A stretch of DNA of 64,000 nucleotides, from contig NZ_CP038493.1 in assembly GCF_004752005.1 (NCBI RefSeq), positions 2,628,302 to 2,692,301 on the forward strand, in the 5' to 3' direction. Origin of the DNA: Thalassotalea sp. HSM 43. Lineage in GTDB: Bacteria; Pseudomonadota; Gammaproteobacteria; Enterobacterales; Alteromonadaceae. A program made the translations under genes and the position numbers. This document shows positions 1 through 8,567 of the stretch, piece by piece; positions within the stretch are counted from its first letter, which is position 1; every line of letters begins with the position of its first letter. The notes beneath the pieces are model-generated. The model searched no databases. It saw only the letters and a list, made by a program, of their open reading frames with translations, and was not told the origin of the DNA.

Positions 1-170
1 ATAGTGAGTTAGCGCAAAAACTAAAACAACTTTTATTCACCAACTGCTTGTTCGGACTCGGCGTTTGTTGATGTTAATCAAAAGTTAATGCGAAATATTC
101 GCGTCGTAGATGCTGGTGATTTAGGCTTAAAGATATAGACCATAACTAAGCGACAATCAGGAGGTTAAAT
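1..170. other. left edge: upstream region, possible 3' end of a preceding gene
   Basis: A frame open from the left edge on the plus strand ends at a TGA at 69-71 and would give about 22 C-terminal residues. It could be the tail of a gene outside the window, but it is too short to support. The rest, 72-170, is AT-rich and presumably carries the promoter of the next gene, whose ribosome binding site (AGGAGG) lies at about 160-165. No other structure was seen. Confidence 0.25.
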
Positions 171-548
171 ATGACCATTAAGCGACATGGCTTAGCCATA
201 GGTATTGAACGTATTGATGATCAGTTTTTCGTTACGCTTACAGCGCAAGGCACTCTGACCCACGCCGATTATCAGGTGATAACACCAATGCTCGATAATG
301 CATTGGCGGCGGTGAAACAGCCGAAAGTAAAAATGCTTATCAATGCGACTGAGATGCAAGGCTGGGAGCTGCGCGCCGCATGGGATGATTTTAAGCTTGG
401 CCTCAAACACGGCAGCGAATTTGAAAAAGTCGCCATTCTTGGCAATAAAGACTGGCAACAGATGGTGGCCAAAATTGGTGGTTGGTTTATAAGTGGTGAG
501 GTCGCTTATTTTGAAGACGAAGATAAAGCCTTGGCCTGGCTAAGGTAG
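171..548 (+). CDS. SpoIIAA-like (STAS-superfamily) protein
   Basis: This 125-residue cytoplasmic protein resembles the SpoIIAA-like family (DUF3478), whose members have an alpha/beta fold related to STAS anti-sigma-factor antagonists and lipid-binding CRAL-TRIO-like proteins. Visible hallmarks are the start pattern GIERIDDQFFVTLTAQGTLT, a central segment with LINATEMQGWELRAAWDD, and a C-terminal stretch ending in FEDEDKALAWLR, typical of the family where this helix closes the domain. No signal peptide or membrane segment is seen. A strong AGGAGG ribosome binding site precedes the ATG. The next gene begins 9 bases after its stop, so the two are probably co-transcribed. The molecular role of these proteins is not established. 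Family assignment is fairly secure; function is unknown. Confidence 0.8.
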   Translation: MTIKRHGLAIGIERIDDQFFVTLTAQGTLTHADYQVITPMLDNALAAVKQPKVKMLINATEMQGWELRAAWDDFKLGLKHGSEFEKVAILGNKDWQQMVAKIGGWFISGEVAYFEDEDKALAWLR

Positions 549-557
549 GAGGTTGAT

Positions 558-800
558 ATGGACGTGCAACAATTGGCTGAATTTTTTGGTTGGTGTACCG
601 TCATCAATGCGATATTTTTAATTCTAGCTTGGCTTATTATGCAAGTATTTGCAGAACCGATTAAAGCATTGCACCGACGCATGTTTACGCTCGATGATGA
701 AACCTTACAATGCGTCTATTTTAAATTCTTTGGCTATTACAAACTTGCCATATATGTCTTTAATTTAGCACCGTATATTGCGCTGAAACTTATGGTTTAA
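558..800 (+). CDS. small two-helix membrane protein (DUF6868-like)
   Basis: The 80-residue product has two hydrophobic stretches, about residues 13-35 and 58-78, separated by a charged loop containing HRRMFTLDDETLQ. It is therefore probably an inner-membrane protein with both ends on one side. It resembles small proteins catalogued as DUF6868 (from memory), for which no function is known. The gene follows the SpoIIAA-like gene by 9 bases and has a GGAGG ribosome binding site inside that gap, so translational pairing is likely. A role as membrane anchor or partner of the STAS-like protein is only a guess from the arrangement. Confidence 0.7.
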   Translation: MDVQQLAEFFGWCTVINAIFLILAWLIMQVFAEPIKALHRRMFTLDDETLQCVYFKFFGYYKLAIYVFNLAPYIALKLMV

Positions 801-827
801 CAACACCTTAGCGGTAATGCGGTGGGT

Positions 828-3131
828 CTAAAGAATACGATCGCTCACTTGTTTTTGTAGATACACAGCAACCGCTTTTGAGGTCGGTGTAAATGACTTG
901 TCGCCCACACTATCCATCGGTACTAATGGGTTTGTTTCAGGGTAATAGCCAGCAACATTTCCCTCAGGGATATCATAAAGGTGTATTTTAAAATCACTTA
1001 CTTGTCGTTCAATGTTGTCTTGCCAAACCGAAGTGATGGTCACTAAATCACCATCTGATAATTGCTGTCTTTTCGCATCTTGAGCGTTGATAAATAGAAC
1101 CTTTCGGCCATTAACCACACCACGATATCTATCATTCATGCCGTAAACTGTGGTGTTGTACTGGTCGTGAGAGCGCATTGTTTGCATCGTCAGTAGGCGT
1201 TCTCGCTTACTGTCTTCTAATGCAATCTGGCTAATGGGCACCAGCTCATCCGGTAATGGGTTGCTGTTAAATAACGCTTTACCTGCGACGTTTAACCAGC
1301 GATGTTCGCTGGCGCTATTACCTAAATAGAAACCACCGACATGATCAAGGCGTTGCTCAAAATCGTTAAATTCAGGTAAGCAGGCGCTGATCAAGGCGCG
1401 AATATTGCTGTAATCAGCAGTGAGATTTGACCAATCGATTGCATCATTGCCTAGCGTTGCTTGGGCAATACCGGCAATAATTGCTACTTCTGATTTTAGC
1501 TGGCGTGATACCGGTTCGACATTACCCATCGAGGCATGCACCATTGAAAAAGTGTCTTCTACGGTGATGTATTGGTCACCGCTGGTTTGCCTGTCGATTT
1601 CGGTTCGCCCTAAGCAAGGTAAAATAAGTGCGTCTTTACCCATGTATAAATGACTGCGATTTAATTTAGTGGCGATTTGTACATTAAGCTCGGTGTTGGC
1701 GAGCGCTTGATATGTACGCTCACTATCCGGGGCTGCTTGGGCAATATTACCGCCTAAACAAACCAACACTTTACTGTCTTTAGACAACAGCGACTTCAAC
1801 GCATGATAGACATTGTGTCCAGGCGCTTTAGGTAAAGGTGTTTGCAAAACCTTACTTAGGCTATCAATGAACGCCTCTGGCGGTTTTTCGTTGATGCCAA
1901 CGGTACGATTGCCCTGAACATTGCTGTGACCTCGCACCGGGCACAAGCCAGCGCCAGGTTTGCCAATATGGCCCCCCAGCAGCTGCAGATTGGTGATTTC
2001 TTGTATGGTGGCAACCGAATGCTTGTGTTGCGTTAAACCCATGGCCCAACAACAGATCACTTTATCACTATTGGCCCAAACACTGGCAGCTTGTCTTAAA
2101 TCGTTTTGGGTTAAGCCACTTTGCTCAGATATTTTTGACCACGAGGTTTGTTCGACCAGCTCGATATAAGATTCTAACCCTTGGCTATGTTGCTCAATAA
2201 AGTTGCGATCTAGGCTTTGCGGATAGCGTTCAAGTAAAGCTTTGACGATGCCTCTTACCGCCGCCATATCACCACCTAATTTAGGGGTGAAATAGGCATG
2301 ACTGATTTGCGTTGCGCTCGGAGTCAGCAATTCCACCGCATCTTGCGGGCTGGCAAAGCGTTCTAAAGCCACTTCTTTGAGGTTGTTAAAGGTGACAATT
2401 TTACAGCCATTGCGTGCTGATTTACGCAATGCGTTCATCATCCGCGGGTGATTCGAACCGGGATTTTGACCGAATACAAAAATCGCATCGGCAAAGGAGA
2501 AGTCTTTAAGGGTTACCGTACCTTTACCGACACCAATCGCTTCTTTTAACGCGACACCACTGGCTTCGTGGCACATATTGGAGCAATCTGGAAAGTTATT
2601 GGTACCGTAAAGGCGACCAAATAACTGATAAATAAACGCTGCTTCGTTCGAGGCACGACCTGAGGTATAAAACTCTGCCTGATCAACATGTTCAAGTTGA
2701 TTTAGGTGACTGGCAATCAACGCAAATGCATCAGACCAAGATATCGCTTGGTATTTATCTAACTCAGCGTTGTAGCGCAAAGGTTCAGCCAATCGCCCTT
2801 GATATTCTAACCAATAATCGCTTTGTTTTTTCAGTTCGCTTACCGTATGCTCTGCAAAAAACGCGGCGTCAATGGTTTTACTGGTTGACTCCCACGCAAT
2901 GGCTTTCGCGCCATTTTCGCAAAATTGGATCAGGCCTTGCTTTTCATCTCCCCAAGCACAACCAGGGCAATCAAAACCTTTATCTTGATTCGCTTTTAAC
3001 AGGCTTTTGATGTTGGTACTTGGCTGCTGAGATTTAATGATACTCTTAAGCGTAGATTGCAGCGATTTTATCCCGCCTGCTTTGGCTGGTTTTTGCTGGA
3101 ATTGAACGGTATTGCGATTATTTGATGTCAT
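828..3131 (-). CDS. FdhF/YdeP-family molybdopterin oxidoreductase
   Basis: This is a 767-residue member of the DMSO-reductase superfamily, in the YdeP branch related to formate dehydrogenase H alpha subunits. It should bind a bis-molybdopterin guanine dinucleotide cofactor in the cytoplasm; no Tat signal is visible. An N-terminal CPGCAW motif (C55, C58), the segment SNMCHEASG, the FGQNPGSNHPRM motif and a C-terminal molydop-binding domain (about 640-760) fit the YdeP group. No in-frame TGA (selenocysteine) is seen. E. coli YdeP is linked to acid resistance, but the substrate of the family is unknown. The gene stands alone on the minus strand, convergent with the small membrane-protein gene. 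No accessory electron-transfer subunit or fdhD is adjacent. The start has only a weak ribosome binding site. Confidence 0.85.
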   Translation of the reverse strand: MTSNNRNTVQFQQKPAKAGGIKSLQSTLKSIIKSQQPSTNIKSLLKANQDKGFDCPGCAWGDEKQGLIQFCENGAKAIAWESTSKTIDAAFFAEHTVSELKKQSDYWLEYQGRLAEPLRYNAELDKYQAISWSDAFALIASHLNQLEHVDQAEFYTSGRASNEAAFIYQLFGRLYGTNNFPDCSNMCHEASGVALKEAIGVGKGTVTLKDFSFADAIFVFGQNPGSNHPRMMNALRKSARNGCKIVTFNNLKEVALERFASPQDAVELLTPSATQISHAYFTPKLGGDMAAVRGIVKALLERYPQSLDRNFIEQHSQGLESYIELVEQTSWSKISEQSGLTQNDLRQAASVWANSDKVICCWAMGLTQHKHSVATIQEITNLQLLGGHIGKPGAGLCPVRGHSNVQGNRTVGINEKPPEAFIDSLSKVLQTPLPKAPGHNVYHALKSLLSKDSKVLVCLGGNIAQAAPDSERTYQALANTELNVQIATKLNRSHLYMGKDALILPCLGRTEIDRQTSGDQYITVEDTFSMVHASMGNVEPVSRQLKSEVAIIAGIAQATLGNDAIDWSNLTADYSNIRALISACLPEFNDFEQRLDHVGGFYLGNSASEHRWLNVAGKALFNSNPLPDELVPISQIALEDSKRERLLTMQTMRSHDQYNTTVYGMNDRYRGVVNGRKVLFINAQDAKRQQLSDGDLVTITSVWQDNIERQVSDFKIHLYDIPEGNVAGYYPETNPLVPMDSVGDKSFTPTSKAVAVYLQKQVSDRIL

Positions 3132-3274
3132 AACGATAACTTTGCATCACTACCTTAATAATAGGATATCTACGTTGTTTTGCTGAAGTCCTTGTAAGCG
3201 TTCTAAACAAGCCTTCTAAAGAGCGGCAAAGCAAACTATCCGTGAGAGGTTGGCGCATTGCTGTTGAGAGATTG

Positions 3275-3298
3275 CGCGCCAGACATCAATCTGGCGCG
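3275..3298 (-). terminator. stem-loop just 3' of the dUTPase gene
   Basis: A perfect 9-bp stem, CGCGCCAGA paired with TCTGGCGCG around a 6-base loop, begins 7 bases after the dUTPase stop on the minus strand. There is no clear U run after it (AATCTCTC), so it may be a weak terminator or an mRNA 3'-end stabiliser. Confidence 0.4.
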
Positions 3299-3305
3299 AT
3301 AACGC

Positions 3306-3935
3306 TTAGGCTGGGTAGGCGTCTTTTAGACCTTGATAGACATTTTGTTGGAAGTCATCACTGCTGGTGTCTAAACCTGCGACCAAATCAGCAAGTACTT
3401 CATTGTCTTCTTTACCATGCCAAATTTTTATGTACGTACCGGTTTTATAGCCGTTATCTTGACGGAAGAAATTTAGCGTGTTTTTGCCTACGTATTGGCG
3501 GAATAACTCGTCAAGATCCATGTTCATCAAACGCATGCAGGCGGCAAAACTAAGGCCGTCAAAATCTTTGTTGCTTACCGCAGCTGACGCTAAGTCTTCT
3601 AATGCCAGTTTAAAGTCAATGTGCGATGTTTGGCGACTGATTTCATTGGCTAAGGTCTCAGCAATAACGTCAACGTTGTCTTCTTGCATCAAACGCAGTG
3701 ACAAGCCAAAGTGGAAGATATCAACTAACTCAAGTTGCACTTGCGGGATGTCACATTCTTGATGCTTCCACCATTTCCAACCATGGTGATCAAGCATTTC
3801 TGCACACTCAACCCAAATAGCACGATACCATTCAAAATTATTGGTGCGCCAGGTATCACTGACTCGGGTATTCATTGCATCTTGCATGGTAAGCATTTGC
3901 TTAATTTGCTTAATTGCTGTTGATAATTCAGACAT
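3306..3935 (-). CDS. dimeric dUTPase (all-alpha NTP pyrophosphatase)
   Basis: The 209-residue protein matches the dimeric dUTPase family (PF08761), which hydrolyses dUTP, and often dUDP, to dUMP to keep uracil out of DNA and supply thymidylate synthesis. It is unrelated to the trimeric Dut enzyme. The two metal-binding motifs of the all-alpha NTP pyrophosphatase fold are visible: E43-x-x-E46 in VECAEML and E69-x-x-D72 in LELVDIFHFG. The WKWWK segment between them is also typical of the family. The protein looks cytoplasmic. The gene is monocistronic, flanked by noncoding DNA on both sides. Many Alteromonadales carry this enzyme, some in addition to a trimeric Dut, which cannot be judged from this window. 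Confidence 0.85.
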   Translation of the reverse strand: MSELSTAIKQIKQMLTMQDAMNTRVSDTWRTNNFEWYRAIWVECAEMLDHHGWKWWKHQECDIPQVQLELVDIFHFGLSLRLMQEDNVDVIAETLANEISRQTSHIDFKLALEDLASAAVSNKDFDGLSFAACMRLMNMDLDELFRQYVGKNTLNFFRQDNGYKTGTYIKIWHGKEDNEVLADLVAGLDTSSDDFQQNVYQGLKDAYPA

Positions 3936-4079
3936 GAAAATTCCTACAAAAAACTAATTATTCTAATGGCTCATAGTTTGCCCGAAACAGAGGGTAAAAT
4001 ACAGAGTTAATAATCAGCAACTCGGTCATTTTTTTACTGCGTTAACCATTCTTTTTTGTCGTCATGTACTGCGGGGGCT

Positions 4080-4478
4080 TTATTTGCCTTGCTCGACCCA
4101 ATAGGCACTACCAGAGCACTGCACGTTAGGAGAACAACGGTTGGTATAGGTGTTGTGACATTGATGTGCAACCAAGCCATTGCCGCCAGCTAATTGCGTT
4201 TCCACTTGTAATTGTCGCAGTAAATGCCCCTGTGGGCTGTAGGGGGTTCGTGTTCTTTGTTCACGTCTTGCTTCCGCATCATCTATTTCCTGACAATATG
4301 ATGATTGCACATTAGCTAGGTATTCTGCATCGTAGCGGAGCACCTCATTCATACTATAAATCGCAACGCCTGAAGATGATATTTGGCCTTGGATAAATGG
4401 ACTTGCGTTGGAGTTGATTCTTAAATGGGCACAAGAGGTTAGGCTAATAAACGCCGCGATAATTAATATACTTCTCAT
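4080..4478 (-). CDS. RcsF-like outer-membrane lipoprotein
   Basis: This 132-residue protein has a lipoprotein signal peptide with lipobox LTSC (lipidated C16). Its remaining cysteines, C62, C107, C115 and C121, follow the spacing of the four disulfide-forming cysteines of E. coli RcsF (remembered as 74, 109, 118, 124). The surroundings also match: VAIYSMNEV resembles VRIYTNAEE, and the tail LVAHQC...VQCSGSA resembles LLHSC...AVCIGSA. RcsF senses envelope stress for the Rcs phosphorelay in enterobacteria. No rcsB, rcsC, rcsD or igaA gene is in the window, so the signalling partner here is unknown. The gene is monocistronic. The homology is my own by-eye alignment. Confidence 0.7.
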   Translation of the reverse strand: MRSILIIAAFISLTSCAHLRINSNASPFIQGQISSSGVAIYSMNEVLRYDAEYLANVQSSYCQEIDDAEARREQRTRTPYSPQGHLLRQLQVETQLAGGNGLVAHQCHNTYTNRCSPNVQCSGSAYWVEQGK

Positions 4479-4571
4479 TTTCGTTCCCTGAATATCATTT
4501 TATAACAGTTACTTAGTGGCTAGTTTAGCGTTAATCGCTGTGCTAATAAAGTGGCAAATATGTGCGGCTAT

Positions 4572-4790
4572 TTATCGAACAATGACATCCGGGTGTTCAA
4601 CGGTCGCCGACTCATGAAACATGTCCGCTAAAAAGCGGGTTAACTGCTCTTGATTAAGATCATCAGGAATATAAACATCATAAATACGGCGGCCAATGCC
4701 GGTTTGCGGATCGTCAAATAACTGCCATTGTTGAGCAACTCGCTTAACTTGCATGGCATTGCCAAAGACTAAAAAACGGATACTGTTCAT
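4572..4790 (-). CDS. conserved hypothetical small protein
   Basis: A 72-residue soluble protein with no signal peptide. The sequence reads as an alpha/beta mini-domain: a beta-like start NSIRFLVFG, a middle GIGRRIYDVYIPDDL, and a helix LTRFLADMFHESAT. I recall similar short proteins in marine gammaproteobacteria (DUF7661-like) but cannot assign a function. It follows sixA on the same strand after 36 bases and is probably the last gene of that operon. The upstream AAGGGGA-type sequence provides a ribosome binding site. Confidence 0.6.
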   Translation of the reverse strand: MNSIRFLVFGNAMQVKRVAQQWQLFDDPQTGIGRRIYDVYIPDDLNQEQLTRFLADMFHESATVEHPDVIVR

Positions 4791-4826
4791 TTGTATAAGG
4801 GGACTCTGTTGTTTATGTGCTGTTGG

Positions 4827-5339
4827 TTAACTGGCGGTAAGCATTTTTGGGGTGACAAAATACATTAATAGCGCCGGAGCATCAGCAATATGCTGCCAAC
4901 TCAGTGCGTTTACTTTTATTTGAGCATAACCGCAGGTGGGAATATTGTCGATATTGGCATTGGTTAATTGGTTACAAAATAATGTCAGCGCCGGGTTATG
5001 GCCAACCAGCATGACCTCATTGATGGCATCATCAAGGGATTCGACAAAGCGAGCTAGTTGTTCCGCATCAAAGGTATACAAGGCCGTGGCGGTTTGCCAG
5101 CTTAAATCTTCAATGGTTTGATCATTAGTCAAATGTTCGGCGATTAACTCGATGGTTTTTTGCGCCCGTTGTGCAGGGCTTGTGTAGACATGCTTAAAAT
5201 CATAACCTGCTTGGGCAATTTCTCGTGCCATGCTGGCGCAATTGCGCTTACCTCGATCGTTAAGCCCTCGATCCACATCAGCCAATTCTGGCTGCTGCCA
5301 ACTGGATTTTGCGTGACGCAGTAAGTGCAATATCTTCAT
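4827..5339 (-). CDS. sixA: phosphohistidine phosphatase SixA
   Basis: The 170-residue protein is a histidine-phosphatase (phosphoglycerate-mutase-like) family member of SixA type. The catalytic RHG-type motif appears as LLRHAKSSW with R8 and H9, and the second active-site histidine is in LVGHNPALT. The family's length, about 160 residues, fits. E. coli SixA removes phosphate from phosphohistidine proteins, including the NPr protein of the nitrogen-related phosphotransferase system. Here the gene lies 43 bases after the glucosylglycerate phosphorylase gene on the same strand, so co-transcription is plausible even though the functions are not obviously linked. The protein should be cytoplasmic. 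Confidence 0.85.
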   Translation of the reverse strand: MKILHLLRHAKSSWQQPELADVDRGLNDRGKRNCASMAREIAQAGYDFKHVYTSPAQRAQKTIELIAEHLTNDQTIEDLSWQTATALYTFDAEQLARFVESLDDAINEVMLVGHNPALTLFCNQLTNANIDNIPTCGYAQIKVNALSWQHIADAPALLMYFVTPKMLTAS

Positions 5340-5382
5340 ATTCTAATTATAGACACACATTGACCAATGTTTGCGCGTCAAA

Positions 5383-7173
5383 TTAGTGCCGTTTATTGGA
5401 TATCCATAGCGTTTGATATGGAGCCAAGGTAATGGTCTGGTATAAATCGTCGAATTGCGTGTCACTGATCAAATCGACCCAAGTATCCAGTTCTATCAAA
5501 TTAAGATCGCCTAGGCGCAATATTTGTTCTTGGTCGCTAATATTGTTGATGGCAAAAATACTTTGTTGTCGGTCTGGGCTTTGTCGCCAAAAAGCAAACA
5601 AGCTGGTACCAAGGTGCAAGGTATATTGCGTCGCATTGGGATGAAACGCCGATTGTGCTTTGCGTATAGCAATCATGTTTTGTAAAGCCGATAACACCTG
5701 ATGCTCTTTACTGGTGGAATCATCGAGCTGGGCGGTAAGGCTAGGGTAATGCCATTTATGGCGGTTAATAGCACGGTTTTGACCGGTGTGCTTTACTCGC
5801 TCATGGTCATTTAACGTGCCAACAAAGCTATGAATATATATCGCTGGGATGCCTTCAATGGCGAGCATGATCGCATGGGCACAAATAAACCGTTCTTTTT
5901 GCAAGTTATCTGGCCCTTTGCTGGTGCCTTGTAACGCTTCAAATAAGGCAATGTTTATTTCGTATGCCTGGTTTTGACCATTCTCTAGCGCTCGCCAACT
6001 GACTTTGCCGCCAAAATTGACCATGGTATTGATCAGTGAATCGATTTGCTGCTGGCTGAGAATACCTTCCACAGGGCGTAAACCAATACCGTCATGTGAG
6101 GCAATGAAATTAAAGTAAGTGGTACCATGTTGGGCAGGAGGCAGTGACATCAGCCATGTTTTTAGGTGACTGCAATCGCCACTAATAAGGGTATTCAATA
6201 ACAATGGTGGTAGCGAGAAGTTATAAATCGCATGGGCTTCATTGGCGTTACCAAAATACATTAAGTTTTGCCTGTTTGGCACATTGGTTTCGGTAATAAT
6301 CACCGAACCAGGGCAGTAATGTTCAGCCAACAATCGTAAACACTTAATGATTTCATGGGTTTGCATCAAATTGATACAGCTTGAATTCTCCTCCTTCCAA
6401 ATAAACGCCACAGCATCAAAGCGAAATATGCGAATACCTTGGTCTAGGTAAAACTTAATAACCGAAACAAACTCTAACAACACCTTGGGGTTGGTAAAAT
6501 CAAAATCGACTTGATCATGACTGAATGTACACCAAACGTAGCGTTCACCATCTTGGGTTTCAACCGGTCGCAACAGATCATGTGTGCGCGGACGAACCAC
6601 TTGACTGGTATCGGTATCTTTATCAACACAATAAAAGTAATCCTTGCCCGGATGTTTACCTTGTTTAAAGTTTTCAAACCAACCACTTCGTGCCGAGCAG
6701 TGGTTAATCACTACGTCAGCCATGACTCGATAGTCTTTTGTCAGCGCTTGAATGTCGGGCCAGTCGCCAACCGATTGATTGACTTGGTAATAATCAATAA
6801 CCGCAAAGCCATCATCCGAACTGTAAGGATAAAATGGCAAAATATGTACCGAGGAGACACTGTCACCTAAATAGTCACTTAAAAAGTGATGTAGGGTTTG
6901 CAGTGGTGGCTCTGGTTTGTTTTCAATAGAGTCCGCGTAGGTGATCACAAATACGTCATTTTGATCCCAGTGGTTGGTATACGCCGCAGGTGGCTGACAC
7001 TCATTGGTGATGCCCATTTGTGCAATCAAGTCTTGGCATAAAACCTCACCGACTTGTTCGCCGTACACGCTATAGATATGACTTTGCAGGCGACTGATAA
7101 GCTGTTGCATCGCCTCGCTATTCGTTGCCTCATAAACCTGCATAGTATTTTTATGATTCGCGTAATTTGTCAT
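5383..7173 (-). CDS. ggaP: GH13_18 glycoside phosphorylase, probably glucosylglycerate phosphorylase
   Basis: This 596-residue enzyme belongs to the sucrose-phosphorylase branch of GH13. With phosphate it would cleave an alpha-glucoside and release glucose 1-phosphate. The catalytic residues are recognisable: nucleophile D253 in FRFDAVAF, acid/base E295 in IITETNVP and transition-state stabiliser D361 in ASHDGIG. The HSFVGTLNDHE segment is family-like. The substrate assignment as glucosylglycerate is inferred from the two genes upstream on the same strand, which encode a glycosyl-3-phosphoglycerate synthase-like transferase and its phosphatase; sucrose or glucosylglycerol are alternatives. 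I place the start at the ATG at 7173, preceded by AGGG, rather than the in-frame TTG one codon upstream. No signal peptide is seen. Confidence 0.8.
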   Translation of the reverse strand: MTNYANHKNTMQVYEATNSEAMQQLISRLQSHIYSVYGEQVGEVLCQDLIAQMGITNECQPPAAYTNHWDQNDVFVITYADSIENKPEPPLQTLHHFLSDYLGDSVSSVHILPFYPYSSDDGFAVIDYYQVNQSVGDWPDIQALTKDYRVMADVVINHCSARSGWFENFKQGKHPGKDYFYCVDKDTDTSQVVRPRTHDLLRPVETQDGERYVWCTFSHDQVDFDFTNPKVLLEFVSVIKFYLDQGIRIFRFDAVAFIWKEENSSCINLMQTHEIIKCLRLLAEHYCPGSVIITETNVPNRQNLMYFGNANEAHAIYNFSLPPLLLNTLISGDCSHLKTWLMSLPPAQHGTTYFNFIASHDGIGLRPVEGILSQQQIDSLINTMVNFGGKVSWRALENGQNQAYEINIALFEALQGTSKGPDNLQKERFICAHAIMLAIEGIPAIYIHSFVGTLNDHERVKHTGQNRAINRHKWHYPSLTAQLDDSTSKEHQVLSALQNMIAIRKAQSAFHPNATQYTLHLGTSLFAFWRQSPDRQQSIFAINNISDQEQILRLGDLNLIELDTWVDLISDTQFDDLYQTITLAPYQTLWISNKRH

Positions 7174-7265
7174 CAATTCAACCCTGTGATGTATTAACCT
7201 TTGTTCTAATGAAAACGGTTTAGTGAAAACAGTTTAATGAAAAACGCTGGCTAAAGCGGTTGCCA

Positions 7266-8513
7266 TTAGGCTGTTTTGGCTAATTTTGCCGCTTCACCAA
7301 ATTCTAAGTTGTCTTGCTCAACAGCATCTTTTATGCGCTCAAATATATCTGGCACGGCATTCACGACACGGTTCCAACTAGGAATAAACGGTGTTTCCAT
7401 TGGATCATCAAGAAAGGTGTGACCGGCTTTAATGATATTCTCAGCAAACATTTCTACCGCTTGCTCTTCTTTGTGAATGTCCAGCTCGAGACCATTAATA
7501 ATGGCATCGTTTTTATAGGTTTCGATAAAGTCTAAGGCAATACGGTAGTAGGTTGCCTTAATCGTTCTGAAGGTACCAGCATCAAATACCGTGCCTTGAA
7601 TCGCGAGTTTTCGGAACAAGGCTTTGGCAATGTCTATCGACATTTTTGACAAACCACCTTGCTCATTATCGAGGCTTAACTCCTGATGCTTGTGGTCATA
7701 AACGTCAGCAATATCCACTTGGCACAATCGGTTGGTTGAATAGTTACGATACATCTCTGCTAACACGCCGATTTCTAAACCCCAATCGCTTGGTATACGC
7801 AGGTCATTTAATACATCGATTCGAAATGAAAACTCACCGGCCAATGCATAGCGAAAACTGTCGAGGTAATCGAGATAATCATCGTCTTTAACCAATTTTT
7901 TCAAGGCGCGAATTAATGGCGTTACTAATAATCGTGATACTCGACCATTGAGCGTACCATTGGCGATACGAGAGTAGAAACCTTTGCAAAACTCGTAGTT
8001 AAATTTGGGGTTGGCGACGGGGTAAATGAGTCGCGCCAACATTTTGCGATCGTAGGTAAGAATATCGCAATCGTGTAAGGCAATCGATTCGACTTGGTTG
8101 CAGGCTAAGGTATAACCGAAACAGTACCAAACATTACGACCTTTGCCTAAATGCTCTGGTGCTAAACCTAGTTCCTTTAATTCCGCATCAATGGCTTTCA
8201 GACGAGGGCCATCATTCCATAACACGCGGTGCGGCTGTGGTAGCTTTGAGAAAAACTTTAAAGCGTGTTGATACTCTTGTTGATCGGCTCTGTCTAAACC
8301 GATAACGATTTGCGACAGATACGGTACTTTGGCTAATTCATTAACGATGTTAGGTAATGCCTCGGTGTTTAATTCCGAGTACAGGCTTGGCAGGACTAAG
8401 CCCATAGGACGTTTACTGCTAAAGCTCGATAGTTCTTGCTCCAAATCTTCGATAGGACGTGAGGATAAGTTGTGTAGCGTCGTGATTATACCGTTTTGAT
8501 AAAAATCGCCCAT
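7266..8513 (-). CDS. gpgS: glucosyl-3-phosphoglycerate synthase-like glycosyltransferase
   Basis: The 415-residue protein is a GT-A glycosyltransferase of the glucosyl/mannosyl-3-phosphoglycerate synthase type, transferring a sugar from a nucleotide sugar to 3-phosphoglycerate. Visible features are the N-terminal nucleotide-binding region LVLPSLYSEL, the segment GKGRNVWYCFGYTLA, a DxD-like metal site DCD at 148-150, and the acceptor-side region with YALAGEFSF and DWGLEIGVLAEMYRN. An excellent AAGGAG ribosome binding site supports the start. It lies 54 bases downstream of a HAD phosphatase of the matching family and 92 bases upstream of a GH13_18 phosphorylase. Whether the donor is UDP/ADP-glucose or GDP-mannose cannot be read from sequence; the phosphorylase favours glucose. 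Confidence 0.8.
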   Translation of the reverse strand: MGDFYQNGIITTLHNLSSRPIEDLEQELSSFSSKRPMGLVLPSLYSELNTEALPNIVNELAKVPYLSQIVIGLDRADQQEYQHALKFFSKLPQPHRVLWNDGPRLKAIDAELKELGLAPEHLGKGRNVWYCFGYTLACNQVESIALHDCDILTYDRKMLARLIYPVANPKFNYEFCKGFYSRIANGTLNGRVSRLLVTPLIRALKKLVKDDDYLDYLDSFRYALAGEFSFRIDVLNDLRIPSDWGLEIGVLAEMYRNYSTNRLCQVDIADVYDHKHQELSLDNEQGGLSKMSIDIAKALFRKLAIQGTVFDAGTFRTIKATYYRIALDFIETYKNDAIINGLELDIHKEEQAVEMFAENIIKAGHTFLDDPMETPFIPSWNRVVNAVPDIFERIKDAVEQDNLEFGEAAKLAKTA

Positions 8514-8567
8514 TATATTGCTCCTTAAATTGCCTATTCTGTTGTGCGCTAGTTGTTGTCTTTGTGG

